Shown: positions 15,699 to 22,482 of the stretch, piece after piece
Position numbering within the stretch: position 1 is the first letter of the stretch
How the letters are laid out: each line of letters starts with the position of its first letter
Assembly (NCBI GenBank): GCA_963652495.1
Contig: CAVJTU010000050.1
Location: forward strand, 1-22,482
Length of the DNA: 22,482 nucleotides
Source of the DNA: Anthropogastromicrobium sp963652495
Lineage (GTDB): Bacteria; Bacillota; Clostridia; Lachnospirales; Lachnospiraceae
Reading direction: 5' to 3'
Made by a program: the position numbers and the translations under genes
The notes under the pieces: model-generated
What the model was told of the DNA's origin: nothing
What the model saw: only the letters and a program-made list of their open reading frames with translations
Databases searched by the model: none

Positions 15699-16793
15699 CT
15701 ATTGCCGTTTTGGAACAGACTCTCTTATTTTTATTTTACATGGAATCTTACTATGCTTTGCCGGATTCTGCTGCACACATGTCTTCTGAGTGTCATCTGT
15801 ATCTGCATCACTTTCTTCTCCGGCATCCATTAATGCTTCAAGCTGTTCAAACAAAAGTCTGGCTGCCTCCGTTCCTGTTTCTTCCAGCGCCAGCTTGCAG
15901 CTCGTAAGCCTCGGAATGTACCACTGTGCCAGCTTCTCATCATCAAATCCGGTTACGGCAATGTCCTTTCCTACTTCCAGTCCAATATCATGAATGCGGT
16001 TGTACACTCCGCCTGCCATCCAGTCCGACATGCAAAGAATTGCTGTCACACCAGCCTTGACGAGTTCATCCGTCAGCTCATATGCTTTTTCTGCCTTCCA
16101 GTCTGCATCAAGTACCAAAGACGGATTATACAAAACACCTGCCTCAAATAATGCCTTCTGATAGCCAAGCAGACGCCGCTTTGCATGAATATTGTCTGTG
16201 CGGCCGCTGATTATACCAATTTTTGTATGACCCTGTGACAAAATATATTTCGTCATCTGATAACCACCGTCCTCATCGTCAATCTCAACGGACGGTTTGC
16301 TCTCGTCTGAATGACAATATGCAAGCACCATCGGGATATCCGGCTTTTTCTCGAAAAGATGGATCTGCCGCTCATGACCTGCCACATAAATCAAACCATC
16401 TACTTTAATGCTTGCCAGCTCTTTTAATGCCGGATCCAGTACGCTGTGGATCAGATTCTCATCATCGTACCATCTGTCCTTCCATCTGGCATACAGGCGC
16501 AGATTCTGCAAAATCACGCGATATTGCTTTTTTTCGCAATATTTCATGATGCCTTCTACAATATCAGGCGTCGTAAACTGCGCCAGATCCTCTGCAATGA
16601 TACCGATTGTCTGCGTGCGCTGTCTGCGCAGTCCCTGTGCAAAATAATTCGGATGATATCCCAGCTGTTCGATTGCGTCCATTACTTTTTTCCGCGTCTC
16701 ATCCTTCATCTTTTTCGGACTGTTGTTTACAATATTGGAGACTGTTGTGACAGAGACGCCGCAATACTGTGCAATTTCTTTTAGTGTTGCCAT
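15699..16793 (-). CDS. LacI-family transcriptional regulator
   Basis: 364 aa, GGAGG eight bases before ATG. The N-terminal helix-turn-helix is canonical (TLKEIAQYCGVSVTTVSNIVNN, about 3-24), followed by the hinge region HPNYFAQGLRRQRTQTIG. Residues about 60-330 form the periplasmic-binding-protein-like effector domain (GIIAEDL, VDGLIYVAGH, GHTKIGIISGR, VTGFDDEKLAQW). It is a dimeric DNA-binding sensor that would respond to a sugar, probably an arabinose- or xylose-containing oligosaccharide given its place upstream of the importer operon. The last 30 or so residues (after EESDADTDD) are a polar extension with two Cys. Candidate operators are the twin GTTTAACGTT sites. Repressor is more likely than activator but not proven. 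Confidence 0.94.
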   Translation of the reverse strand: MATLKEIAQYCGVSVTTVSNIVNNSPKKMKDETRKKVMDAIEQLGYHPNYFAQGLRRQRTQTIGIIAEDLAQFTTPDIVEGIMKYCEKKQYRVILQNLRLYARWKDRWYDDENLIHSVLDPALKELASIKVDGLIYVAGHERQIHLFEKKPDIPMVLAYCHSDESKPSVEIDDEDGGYQMTKYILSQGHTKIGIISGRTDNIHAKRRLLGYQKALFEAGVLYNPSLVLDADWKAEKAYELTDELVKAGVTAILCMSDWMAGGVYNRIHDIGLEVGKDIAVTGFDDEKLAQWYIPRLTSCKLALEETGTEAARLLFEQLEALMDAGEESDADTDDTQKTCVQQNPAKHSKIPCKIKIRESVPKRQ

Positions 16794-16844
16794 CGCATGT
16801 TCCTCCCGCTTATTATTTTCCCTTTTTCTGCCCTTACCAATTTC

Positions 16845-16873
16845 ATGCTAGCACAGCAATTCAAATTTGGCAA
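16845..16873 (-). promoter_or_regulatory. predicted promoter of the lacI-type gene
   Basis: On the minus strand TTGCCA (16873-16868), a 17-base spacer and TAGCAT (16850-16845) precede the regulator by about 50 bases. The match is moderate, based on consensus and position only. Confidence 0.5.
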
Positions 16874-16921
16874 GTCAGGATTTTGTATCATTACAGTTTA
16901 CGTATCGTGCTATCTGTCTTT

Positions 16922-16946
16922 AAAAAAAGCAATCCGTCTCACCGCT
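16922..16946 (-). terminator. probable terminator of the MATE transporter gene
   Basis: On the minus strand AGCGGT (16946-16941) pairs with ATTGCT (16933-16928), including two G-U pairs, with a 7-nt loop and seven following Ts. The stem is short, but the U-tract and the position directly after the stop codon support it. Confidence 0.55.
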
Positions 16947-16949
16947 AAT

Positions 16950-18362
16950 TTAGTTCCTGCCTTTGGACCGTTCCCCCATCCGGCTGCCTGTACCTGCGTC
17001 CAATATCTTGTCAAATCGTGTCAGAAAGGTAATCGTTGTCACGATTGCTGCCAGAATATCGCTGACCGGCTCTGCTAAAAATACGGCAAATACCTTGTCT
17101 GACAAAAAATGCGGCAGGATAAAGATAAGCGGAATCAGCAGCACGATCTTTCTTAGGCATGCAAGCAGCAGACTGACCTTTGCCTGTCCGAGTGCCATGA
17201 AACTTTGCTGGCAGCAGACCTGAAAACCGATGGAAAAAATACCTGCCATGTAAATGCGAAGCGCCCATGATGTGTAATCTACCAGCTGCGTATCTGCGGT
17301 AAACAGTCCGGCAAAGAGCTGCGGTGCAACCAGCATGATCGCCCAGCCTGCGATAGTGAAGGTGATGCACACGCAAAACTGCGTAAAAAATGCTTTCTTT
17401 ACACGTTCCTTGTTTCCTGCACCAAAGTTGTAGCTCATGATCGGCTGCCCGCCCTGGCAGATTCCCTGTAACGGCATTGTAATCAGCTGCGCAACACTTG
17501 TAATAATGGTCATCGCACCGACCGCTACATCACCGCCAAAGCGTGACAGGCTTGACGTAAAGCTGATAGACAGAAGGCTCTCTGTGGAAATCATGACAAA
17601 GCTGGAGATACCAAGTGCCAGACACGGTCCAAATACTTTCGGGTCAAGCTTCATGTTCGACAGCTTTAATCTCAAAATGGTCTTCTTTCCGGTCAGAAAA
17701 TACAATACCCAGACGGCACCGACCGCCTGACTTAAAACAGTGGCAATCGCTGCACCTTTTACACCCATATTCAGACCAAAGATAAAGATTGGGTCAAGAA
17801 TAACATTAATGATCGCGCCGATTACTGTAGTCAGCATACTGATCTTTGAAAAACCCTGTGTCGTGATAAACAGATTCATGCCCAGCACGATCAGCACAAA
17901 AATAGTTCCCGCTATATAGATCCTCGCATACTCCACCGCATACGGAAGTGTCGCATCACTCGCGCCAAATAAGAGAAGCAGCTGCGGCGCCAATGCGAAG
18001 CACCCGATCGTGAGCACAACAGCAAAAATCAAAATGAGTGAAAAACAGTTACCTACAATCTTCTCTGCCGTCTCATTATCTTTCTTTCCCATGAAAATCG
18101 CGGCTCTGGGTGCACCGCCCGAACCGGACAGCATCGCAAATGCATTGATTAACATCAGAATCGGCGTAAATAAGCCCACACCTGTCAGTGCCGCCGCGCC
18201 GATACCCGGAATATGACCGATATAGATACGATCCACGATATTATACAACAGATTGACGACCTGCGCTACAACCGCCGGAATGGCAAGCTGTGCCAACAGC
18301 TTAGGGATACTGCCCGTGCCAAGGTTTTGTGTCTTGACCTGCGCTTTTGCTTCTTCTTTCAT
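16950..18362 (-). CDS. MATE-family multidrug/solute efflux protein
   Basis: 470 aa, the usual length for the family, with twelve predicted membrane helices in two six-helix halves. AAGGAG and GGAGG lie close before ATG. It is a cation-coupled exporter of the MATE (NorM/MepA-like) group in the cytoplasmic membrane. Family patterns include AIPAVVAQVVNLLYNIVDRIYIGH (27-50), AMLSGSGGAPRAAIFMGKK, LDPIFIFGLNMGVKGAAIATVLSQ and the second-half GICQGGQPIMSYNFGAGN. The substrate cannot be read from sequence. It is transcribed as its own unit: about 150 bases and a terminator separate it from the regulator downstream, and 211 bases with two inverted repeats separate it from the foldase upstream. Confidence 0.94.
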   Translation of the reverse strand: MKEEAKAQVKTQNLGTGSIPKLLAQLAIPAVVAQVVNLLYNIVDRIYIGHIPGIGAAALTGVGLFTPILMLINAFAMLSGSGGAPRAAIFMGKKDNETAEKIVGNCFSLILIFAVVLTIGCFALAPQLLLLFGASDATLPYAVEYARIYIAGTIFVLIVLGMNLFITTQGFSKISMLTTVIGAIINVILDPIFIFGLNMGVKGAAIATVLSQAVGAVWVLYFLTGKKTILRLKLSNMKLDPKVFGPCLALGISSFVMISTESLLSISFTSSLSRFGGDVAVGAMTIITSVAQLITMPLQGICQGGQPIMSYNFGAGNKERVKKAFFTQFCVCITFTIAGWAIMLVAPQLFAGLFTADTQLVDYTSWALRIYMAGIFSIGFQVCCQQSFMALGQAKVSLLLACLRKIVLLIPLIFILPHFLSDKVFAVFLAEPVSDILAAIVTTITFLTRFDKILDAGTGSRMGERSKGRN

Positions 18363-18446
18363 TCTCTCCTTTTCCTCCTTCTTTTTCCTTGTTTCAACTC
18401 ACAGTTTTACCGAGTCAGACAAGCTGAATCTTCTCAAAACGAATTG

Positions 18447-18484
18447 AAAGCCCCGAAAGAACGTTTACGTCCCCCCGAGGCTTT
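18447..18484 (-). terminator. stem-loop downstream of the foldase gene
   Basis: On the minus strand AAAGCCTCG pairs with CGGGGCTTT (one U-G pair) around a loop containing ACGTAAACGT; no clean U-tract follows. A second inverted repeat, CGACAG/CTGTCG (18529-18534/18561-18566), lies nearer the stop codon. They are probably a terminator or 3'-end structures for the foldase gene. Confidence 0.45.
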
Positions 18485-18573
18485 TACCTAGACCTTTGCT
18501 GATACTTTTCGCCTATTCTTTGGCAATCCGACAGTTATTGTCTTTTCAATCACTCTTCACCTGTCGAAAGCTT

Positions 18574-19833
18574 TTACTCTGCTTCTGAAGATGCTTCCTC
18601 TGTGGAAACTTCCTCAGAAGATGCCTCCTCGGAAGATACCTCTTCGGAAGCGTCCTCACTTGCATCCTCGGAAGACTCCTCGATTGTAACTAAGGTTACA
18701 TTCTCAGAAAGCTTTCCTAAAACATAATCGGTGCTTGCTGCAAACAGCACGTATGGCTCACCATAAACGCTGACTGCATTCTCATACTCCTCATCACTAA
18801 AGTCAAGAGACTCCTTTGCCGTATCTGCATCCATCTCCCAGCCTTCAGTTTCCATAACAGCCTGCAATACCAGATAGTTGCCTGCATATGTCTTGCACAT
18901 CTCTTTGAAAGAGTCCTCATCCAGACCATTTGCAGATAAGAATGTAGTCATATCAACACCATACATAGCTGCGACAGAAGAATAGTACTGATAACGCTCA
19001 TTGTAAACGGTATCAACAACACTGTCCGGAACATCCTTTACCTCAGAGTTCTCTACTACATACTGGAACAGCTCGTTGTACAGGTTTGTCTTGTACAGCT
19101 TATCATAGATGCTCTGGCGATAGTCCTCTGCACTCTCATAATCCGGCAGATTCTCAGCGATGAAATCATCATCAAACTCTGGTGTTACCGTCTCCTCGAT
19201 GTAGTTGATCGTGATATTAAATACAGCATCTTTGCCATTTAACTCGTCCTTGCCATAATCCTCCGGGAAGGTAACGTTAATATCAAAATTCTCGCCCGGT
19301 GCATGACCGATCAGCTGATCTAAGAAGCCATCAATGTAGTTGCTTACGCCAATAGTAACAGTAGTACCGTTGCCCTCTGTGCTTCCGCCTTCAAACTCAA
19401 CACCGTCAATCGAACCTACATAGTCGATATTTACGGTATCGCCATCCTCGATCAGACGATCGGTATCGGTAATCTGATTTGTGGTTGTGTAAGAACTTAA
19501 CGTCTTATCAATCTGAGTCTGTACATCCTCATCAGATGGAATTGCTTCATCGGACAGCTCCATGCTGGAATAATCTAATAATGTTACATAATCAAGTGCC
19601 TTAATACCGTTGAAAAATCCCTTCTCATCGTAGCCTTCGCTATAATCAAAAGACTCTGTCTCAGCTTCGCTGGATTCCTCCTCAGCATCTGTTTCTGACT
19701 CTGCATCAACTTCTGTAGCAACCTCTGTTGCCTCTTCTGTGCTCGTCTCCTCTGCAAATGCTGCCGGAGTCGTCGCTAATGCCATGCTCATGCCGAGTGC
19801 TGCTGCTAAAAATCTTCTTCTCATTTCCTTCAC
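18574..19833 (-). CDS. exported trigger-factor-like peptidyl-prolyl isomerase (FKBP domain)
   Basis: 419 aa from GTG at 19833; an ATG three codons in (19824) is an equally possible start. A Sec signal peptide (RRRFLAAALGMSMALATTPAAFA, cut after A27) replaces the ribosome-binding domain of ordinary trigger factor. An acidic Glu/Ser/Thr linker (28-66) follows. The FKBP domain (about 127-213) shows EDGDTVNIDYVGSIDGVEFE and GFLDQLIGHAPGENFDINVTFP. A trigger-factor C-terminal helical region (214-385) comes next, then another Ser/Glu-rich tail with repeated EEVSSEE-type units. It should help fold or hold secreted proteins outside the membrane. There is no lipobox; the tails may interact with the wall. 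A promoter lies about 50 bases upstream. Family-level confidence is good; substrates are unknown. Confidence 0.9.
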   Translation of the reverse strand: MKEMRRRFLAAALGMSMALATTPAAFAEETSTEEATEVATEVDAESETDAEEESSEAETESFDYSEGYDEKGFFNGIKALDYVTLLDYSSMELSDEAIPSDEDVQTQIDKTLSSYTTTNQITDTDRLIEDGDTVNIDYVGSIDGVEFEGGSTEGNGTTVTIGVSNYIDGFLDQLIGHAPGENFDINVTFPEDYGKDELNGKDAVFNITINYIEETVTPEFDDDFIAENLPDYESAEDYRQSIYDKLYKTNLYNELFQYVVENSEVKDVPDSVVDTVYNERYQYYSSVAAMYGVDMTTFLSANGLDEDSFKEMCKTYAGNYLVLQAVMETEGWEMDADTAKESLDFSDEEYENAVSVYGEPYVLFAASTDYVLGKLSENVTLVTIEESSEDASEDASEEVSSEEASSEEVSTEEASSEAE

Positions 19834-19883
19834 CTGTCCTGTTTTACTGATTCGGACACCCTTTCTTTAAATGACTTGAACCC

Positions 19884-19912
19884 ATTCTATCATAAATTCA
19901 TGCATTTGAAAA
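19884..19912 (-). promoter_or_regulatory. predicted promoter of the foldase gene
   Basis: On the minus strand TTTTCA (19912-19907), a 17-base spacer and TAGAAT (19889-19884) lie in the 124-base gap between the deacylase and foldase genes. The -10 is good and the -35 weak. Confidence 0.45.
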
Positions 19913-19957
19913 CCAATTTATCAAAATTTCATGCAAATTTCACACATACAGAAAACT

Positions 19958-20404
19958 TTACCACTCGCGGCTGTCCCATATTACGGTAAACGGGCCATCA
20001 TTTTCCAGTTCCACCTTCATATCCGCACCAAAAATTCCATGCTCGACCTTACCGAATTCCTTTCGGCATTCCTCCAGAAAATATTCGTAGAGACGCTCGG
20101 CCTCTGCCGGAGTGCCTGCCTGCGTAAAGCTTGGACGATTGCCCTTCTTGCAGTCTGCATACAATGTAAACTGAGATACAACAAGCACATCACCGCCCAC
20201 ATCCTCGATAGAACGGTTGATCTTCCCCTCCTCATCAGAGAAAATACGCAGCTTATGAAGCTTTTTTACGTAACGCTCCACCATCTGATCATCATCACCC
20301 TGTCCGACACCAAGAAGCACCAGATAGCCTTTTCCAATTTTTCCGGTAATATTTCCATCTACAGTTACACTTGCATGATTTACTCTTTGAATTACTAATT
20401 TCAT
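19958..20404 (-). CDS. dtd: D-aminoacyl-tRNA deacylase
   Basis: 148 aa, the normal length. It hydrolyses D-aminoacyl-tRNA (and Gly-tRNA-Ala) in the cytoplasm and so protects translation from D-amino acids. Both family signatures are intact: VVSQFTLYADCKKGNRPSF (75-93), with the SQFT element, and NDGPFTVIWDS (135-145), with the Gly-cis-Pro pair G137-P138. The N-terminus MKLVIQRVNHASVTVDG is canonical, which fixes the ATG although the AAGGAA upstream is rather distant (about 14 bases). It lies alone between the purine salvage and foldase genes, with no obvious operon partner in the window. Confidence 0.97.
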   Translation of the reverse strand: MKLVIQRVNHASVTVDGNITGKIGKGYLVLLGVGQGDDDQMVERYVKKLHKLRIFSDEEGKINRSIEDVGGDVLVVSQFTLYADCKKGNRPSFTQAGTPAEAERLYEYFLEECRKEFGKVEHGIFGADMKVELENDGPFTVIWDSREW

Positions 20405-20513
20405 ATTTTAATTTTATTTCCTTATCTTTTTCTTTTTTCCAAAAAGCCCCCGTGAAATTTCCGCACTCATGCGGTACACAGCTCTTATGGACGTGGTTTC
20501 CTTCCTAATTTGA

Positions 20514-20540
20514 CAAAAAAGGACGGCTCTTCACCGTCCT
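20514..20540 (-). terminator. intrinsic terminator of xpt
   Basis: On the minus strand AGGACGG (20540-20534) pairs with CCGTCCT (20526-20520) around a GTGAAGAG-type loop, followed by TTTTTTG. It lies about 50 bases after the xpt stop codon. Between it and dtd, CCGC/GCGG (20461-20474) forms a small further hairpin. Confidence 0.88.
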
Positions 20541-20590
20541 CTTTCATGTTGAAACGCATTACTGAATTTCTCCATCATTACGCCGAGGGC

Positions 20591-21172
20591 TTACTGCTCG
20601 CGAAAGAAAATCTCTCCAGTCTGCGGATTCATACCGTCGATAATGGCAAGCGACTCGACGCGAACGCCCTTGCTGCGGATCAGATCGCCGCCCTTCTGGA
20701 AGCCTTTCTCGATAGCAATGCCAACACCCTCGATTGTAGCGCCGGAACTCTTTACGATGCTGATCAGACCCTCAAGCGCACAGCCATTTGCCAGAAAATC
20801 GTCAATAATCAGCACATGATCATCCGGGGAAAGAAACTTCTTGGAAACGATTACATCATAAATTCTGCGATGTGTGAAAGACTGGATCTTTGTTGAATAT
20901 ACATCGCCGTCCAGATTGATGCTCTGAGCCTTCTTTGCAAATACGACCGGCACATGGAAATACTGTGCTACAATACAGGCTACGCCGATACCACTTGCCT
21001 CGATTGTCAGGATCTTATTGATCGGACACCCCTCATACAGTCTCTTAAATTCTTTTCCCATCTCTGAAAACAGTTCGATATCCATCTGGTGGTTTAAAAA
21101 GCTGTCAACTTTTAATACGTTACCCGGCTTTACAATACCATCCTTGCGAATTCTCTCTTCTAACAGTTTCAT
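20591..21172 (-). CDS. xpt: xanthine phosphoribosyltransferase
   Basis: 193 aa, matching the family. It converts xanthine plus PRPP to XMP in purine salvage. The PRPP-binding loop is HVLIIDDFLANGCAL (119-133). The N-terminus MKLLEERIRKDGIVKPGNVLKVDSFLNHQ and the ASGIGVACIVA segment (59-69) are characteristic of Xpt rather than hypoxanthine or adenine phosphoribosyltransferases. AAGGAA lies very close to ATG. In Bacillus the gene has a purine riboswitch; the 239-base leader here does not match that consensus but can fold into a different long-range structure. No permease gene follows; a terminator ends the unit after this single gene. Confidence 0.96.
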   Translation of the reverse strand: MKLLEERIRKDGIVKPGNVLKVDSFLNHQMDIELFSEMGKEFKRLYEGCPINKILTIEASGIGVACIVAQYFHVPVVFAKKAQSINLDGDVYSTKIQSFTHRRIYDVIVSKKFLSPDDHVLIIDDFLANGCALEGLISIVKSSGATIEGVGIAIEKGFQKGGDLIRSKGVRVESLAIIDGMNPQTGEIFFREQ

Positions 21173-21236
21173 TGTTCCTTACCGCCCTTCTGATTAATGT
21201 TTTTTTGTGTACTATGTCTATGTATATTGGGCAACG

Positions 21237-21314
21237 ATTCAGAGCCATGCAAAACAGGCACATCGAAGATGTGTTTGCCTCACAGAGACAATTTTTGCGA
21301 ATGTGGTTCTGAAT
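21237..21314 (-). promoter_or_regulatory. structured leader or palindromic repeat upstream of xpt
   Basis: The outer arms ATTCAGA (21237-21243) and TCTGAAT (21308-21314) pair. Inside them CCA/TGG (21245-21247/21304-21306) and GCAAAA/TTTTGC (21249-21254/21293-21298) also pair. A perfect hairpin CACATC-GAA-GATGTG (21259-21273) sits inside. It lies between the 2-hydroxyacid dehydrogenase and xpt genes. It may be a regulatory RNA element or a member of a dispersed repeat family. Confidence 0.55.
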
Positions 21315-21411
21315 AGTTACTATATTTGTATCAAAGGCCACCAAACTCCCGGCAGCCTGTTGAATCATTTTATCACGCAAACGTATATTGTTTTTGTATC
21401 TCCTTGCTGTA

Positions 21412-22398
21412 TCACTTTGTCACTTCATTTACTAGCAGTTCGCCCTTTGCAAATGCATCGGCATTCTCCAGTGTAATACGGCTGATTGCCTCAAGCGCTT
21501 CTTTTGTGAAAAAGCCCTGATGGGAAGTTACCATGACATTAGGGAACGACAAAAGCCTCGCCATTGTTGAACTCTGTAAAATCGTATCGGAAAGATCCTC
21601 ATAAACCTTATCATTCTCTTCCTCGTACACATCGAGTCCGACTGCAAAAAACTTGCCTTTGCGGATACCCTCGATTAACTCACCTGTATTGACCAGACCG
21701 CCTCTTGACGTATTGACCAGGATCACACCGTCCTTCATCTTGCTGATGGATTCACTGTTGATCAAATGATGCGTCTGTTCGTTAAGCGGACAATGCAGGG
21801 AAATCAGATCACTCTGCGCAAGCAGTTCATCGAGCGTTACATACTCAATATCATTATTTGGATTTGGGTACATATCATAGCCCAATACCTTCATGCCAAA
21901 TCCCCTGCAAATGCGTGCCATCGCCATACCGATCTTTCCGGTACCGACAATGCCCGCTGTCTTCTTATATAAATCAACGCCCATTAGTCCGTTCAAACTA
22001 AAATCATTCTCACGACACTTGATATAAGCCTTGTGTGTATGACGATTGGCGGTGAGTGCCAGTGCCATCGCATGCTCTGCAACTGCCTCCGGTGAGTAGC
22101 CCGGCACACGTGCTACCTTGATGCCGCACTCAGCCGTCTTTTTCAAATCAACGTTGTTATAACCCGCGCAGCGCATCAAAATCAGCTTAACTCTCTGACG
22201 GTGCAGTGCCTCAACAGTCTCGGCTCCAATATCGGCATTTACAAATGCACACACGGCCTCATAGCCAGCTGCCAACGCTGCTGTCTCTTGTGACAGATTT
22301 GCCTCCAGATAGTGAATCGACACATCCGGATATTCTGGCAGAATTGCGTCAAAAAATTCCTCATCATATTTCTTGGTGCCATAAAACAAAATGTTCAT
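21412..22398 (-). CDS. D-lactate dehydrogenase / D-2-hydroxyacid dehydrogenase
   Basis: 328 aa, GGAGA eight or nine bases before ATG. It is an NAD-dependent oxidoreductase that most likely reduces pyruvate to D-lactate in fermentation. The Rossmann motif is VGTGKIG (151-157), with D175 after the second strand favouring NAD over NADP. The catalytic triad is R232 (NTSRGG), E259 (DVYEEE) and H293 (TSHQGF). The substrate-binding N-terminal part (RCAGYNNVDL, GYSPEAVAEHAM) is like that of D-lactate dehydrogenases (LdhA) rather than phosphoglycerate dehydrogenases. Other 2-hydroxyacids are possible substrates. It is the upstream neighbour of xpt but separated from it by 239 bases; the gene upstream is outside the window. 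Confidence 0.9.
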   Translation of the reverse strand: MNILFYGTKKYDEEFFDAILPEYPDVSIHYLEANLSQETAALAAGYEAVCAFVNADIGAETVEALHRQRVKLILMRCAGYNNVDLKKTAECGIKVARVPGYSPEAVAEHAMALALTANRHTHKAYIKCRENDFSLNGLMGVDLYKKTAGIVGTGKIGMAMARICRGFGMKVLGYDMYPNPNNDIEYVTLDELLAQSDLISLHCPLNEQTHHLINSESISKMKDGVILVNTSRGGLVNTGELIEGIRKGKFFAVGLDVYEEENDKVYEDLSDTILQSSTMARLLSFPNVMVTSHQGFFTKEALEAISRITLENADAFAKGELLVNEVTK

Positions 22399-22434
22399 CA
22401 GTTGTTCTCCTCTCTAATAGATGATATGATACCA

Positions 22435-22482
22435 GGGTCAAAAGGTCAGAAAGCCGATGCAAGCTTGCTTGCAAGAGGATTT
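22435..22482 (+). repeat. start of an intergenic repeat carrying GGGTCAAAAGG
   Basis: GGGTCAAAAGG (22435-22445) matches the arm of the palindrome at 6574-6597, including a preceding ATGAT-type context. It is followed by a GCAAGC/GCTTGC palindrome (about 22460-22472). The window ends inside it. Confidence 0.4.

Noticed and set aside
21120..21380. 86-codon minus-strand frame with several Cys residues, upstream of and overlapping xpt
   Set aside because: It reads through the palindromic leader and into the xpt start in another frame, and it has no convincing ribosome binding site.
21173..21411. Purine riboswitch upstream of xpt
   Set aside because: The conserved core segments (such as the TCTACC-type junction and CCGTAAAT-type loop) were not found on the minus strand.
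1..22482. CRISPR arrays, tRNA or rRNA genes
   Set aside because: I saw no regularly spaced direct repeats and no tRNA- or rRNA-like sequence when reading the intergenic regions on both strands.

Overview
The window reads as a gut Lachnospiraceae-type (Firmicutes, Clostridia) chromosome fragment. The protein families, the strong GGAGG-type ribosome binding sites, the moderate base composition and the many small intergenic palindromes all fit. I cannot fix genus or species from sequence alone. Every recognisable gene except the IS transposase lies on the minus strand, so the text below follows transcription from high to low coordinates within each block.

Left block (1-4456), AT-rich and accessory in character. 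A complete IS200-type element (tnpA only, end-like sequences at about 41-662) sits inside what looks like a short minus-strand gene. That gene lies just downstream of a two-gene lipoprotein operon. The operon encodes a 689-aa lipoprotein of unknown function and a 478-aa lipoprotein carrying a DNA/RNA non-specific endonuclease domain. A perfect 12-bp stem-loop separates the two genes. This is the part of the window whose biology is least explained.

Middle block (4505-6900). An alpha/beta-hydrolase (feruloyl/acetyl-esterase-like) and an MscS-type mechanosensitive channel are followed by about 450 bp of non-coding DNA. That stretch is crowded with palindromes: a solo IS200 right-end-like sequence, a perfect 10-bp palindrome built on GGGTCAAAAGG, a strong terminator that points the 'wrong' way, and a nested hairpin.

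Carbohydrate block (6901-16873). This is a coherent arabinoxylan/arabinan-oligosaccharide utilisation locus. It holds a LacI-family regulator, two LplB/LplC-type ABC permeases, a solute-binding protein, a GH51 alpha-L-arabinofuranosidase, a GH43 glycosidase with a C-terminal beta-sandwich, and a type-B carboxylesterase. The enzymes lack signal peptides, so oligosaccharides would be imported and then debranched and hydrolysed inside the cell. No ATPase gene is present, so the importer probably shares an MsmX-like ATPase encoded elsewhere. A TTGACA promoter and two identical GTTTAACGTT sites lie between the regulator and the transporter. Tandem hairpins after the binding-protein gene should make its expression exceed that of the enzymes.

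Right block (16950-22482), mostly housekeeping. It encodes a MATE exporter, an exported trigger-factor-like foldase, D-aminoacyl-tRNA deacylase, xanthine phosphoribosyltransferase with a structured non-purine-riboswitch leader, and a D-lactate dehydrogenase-like 2-hydroxyacid dehydrogenase. The window ends in a third copy of the GGGTCAAAAGG intergenic motif.
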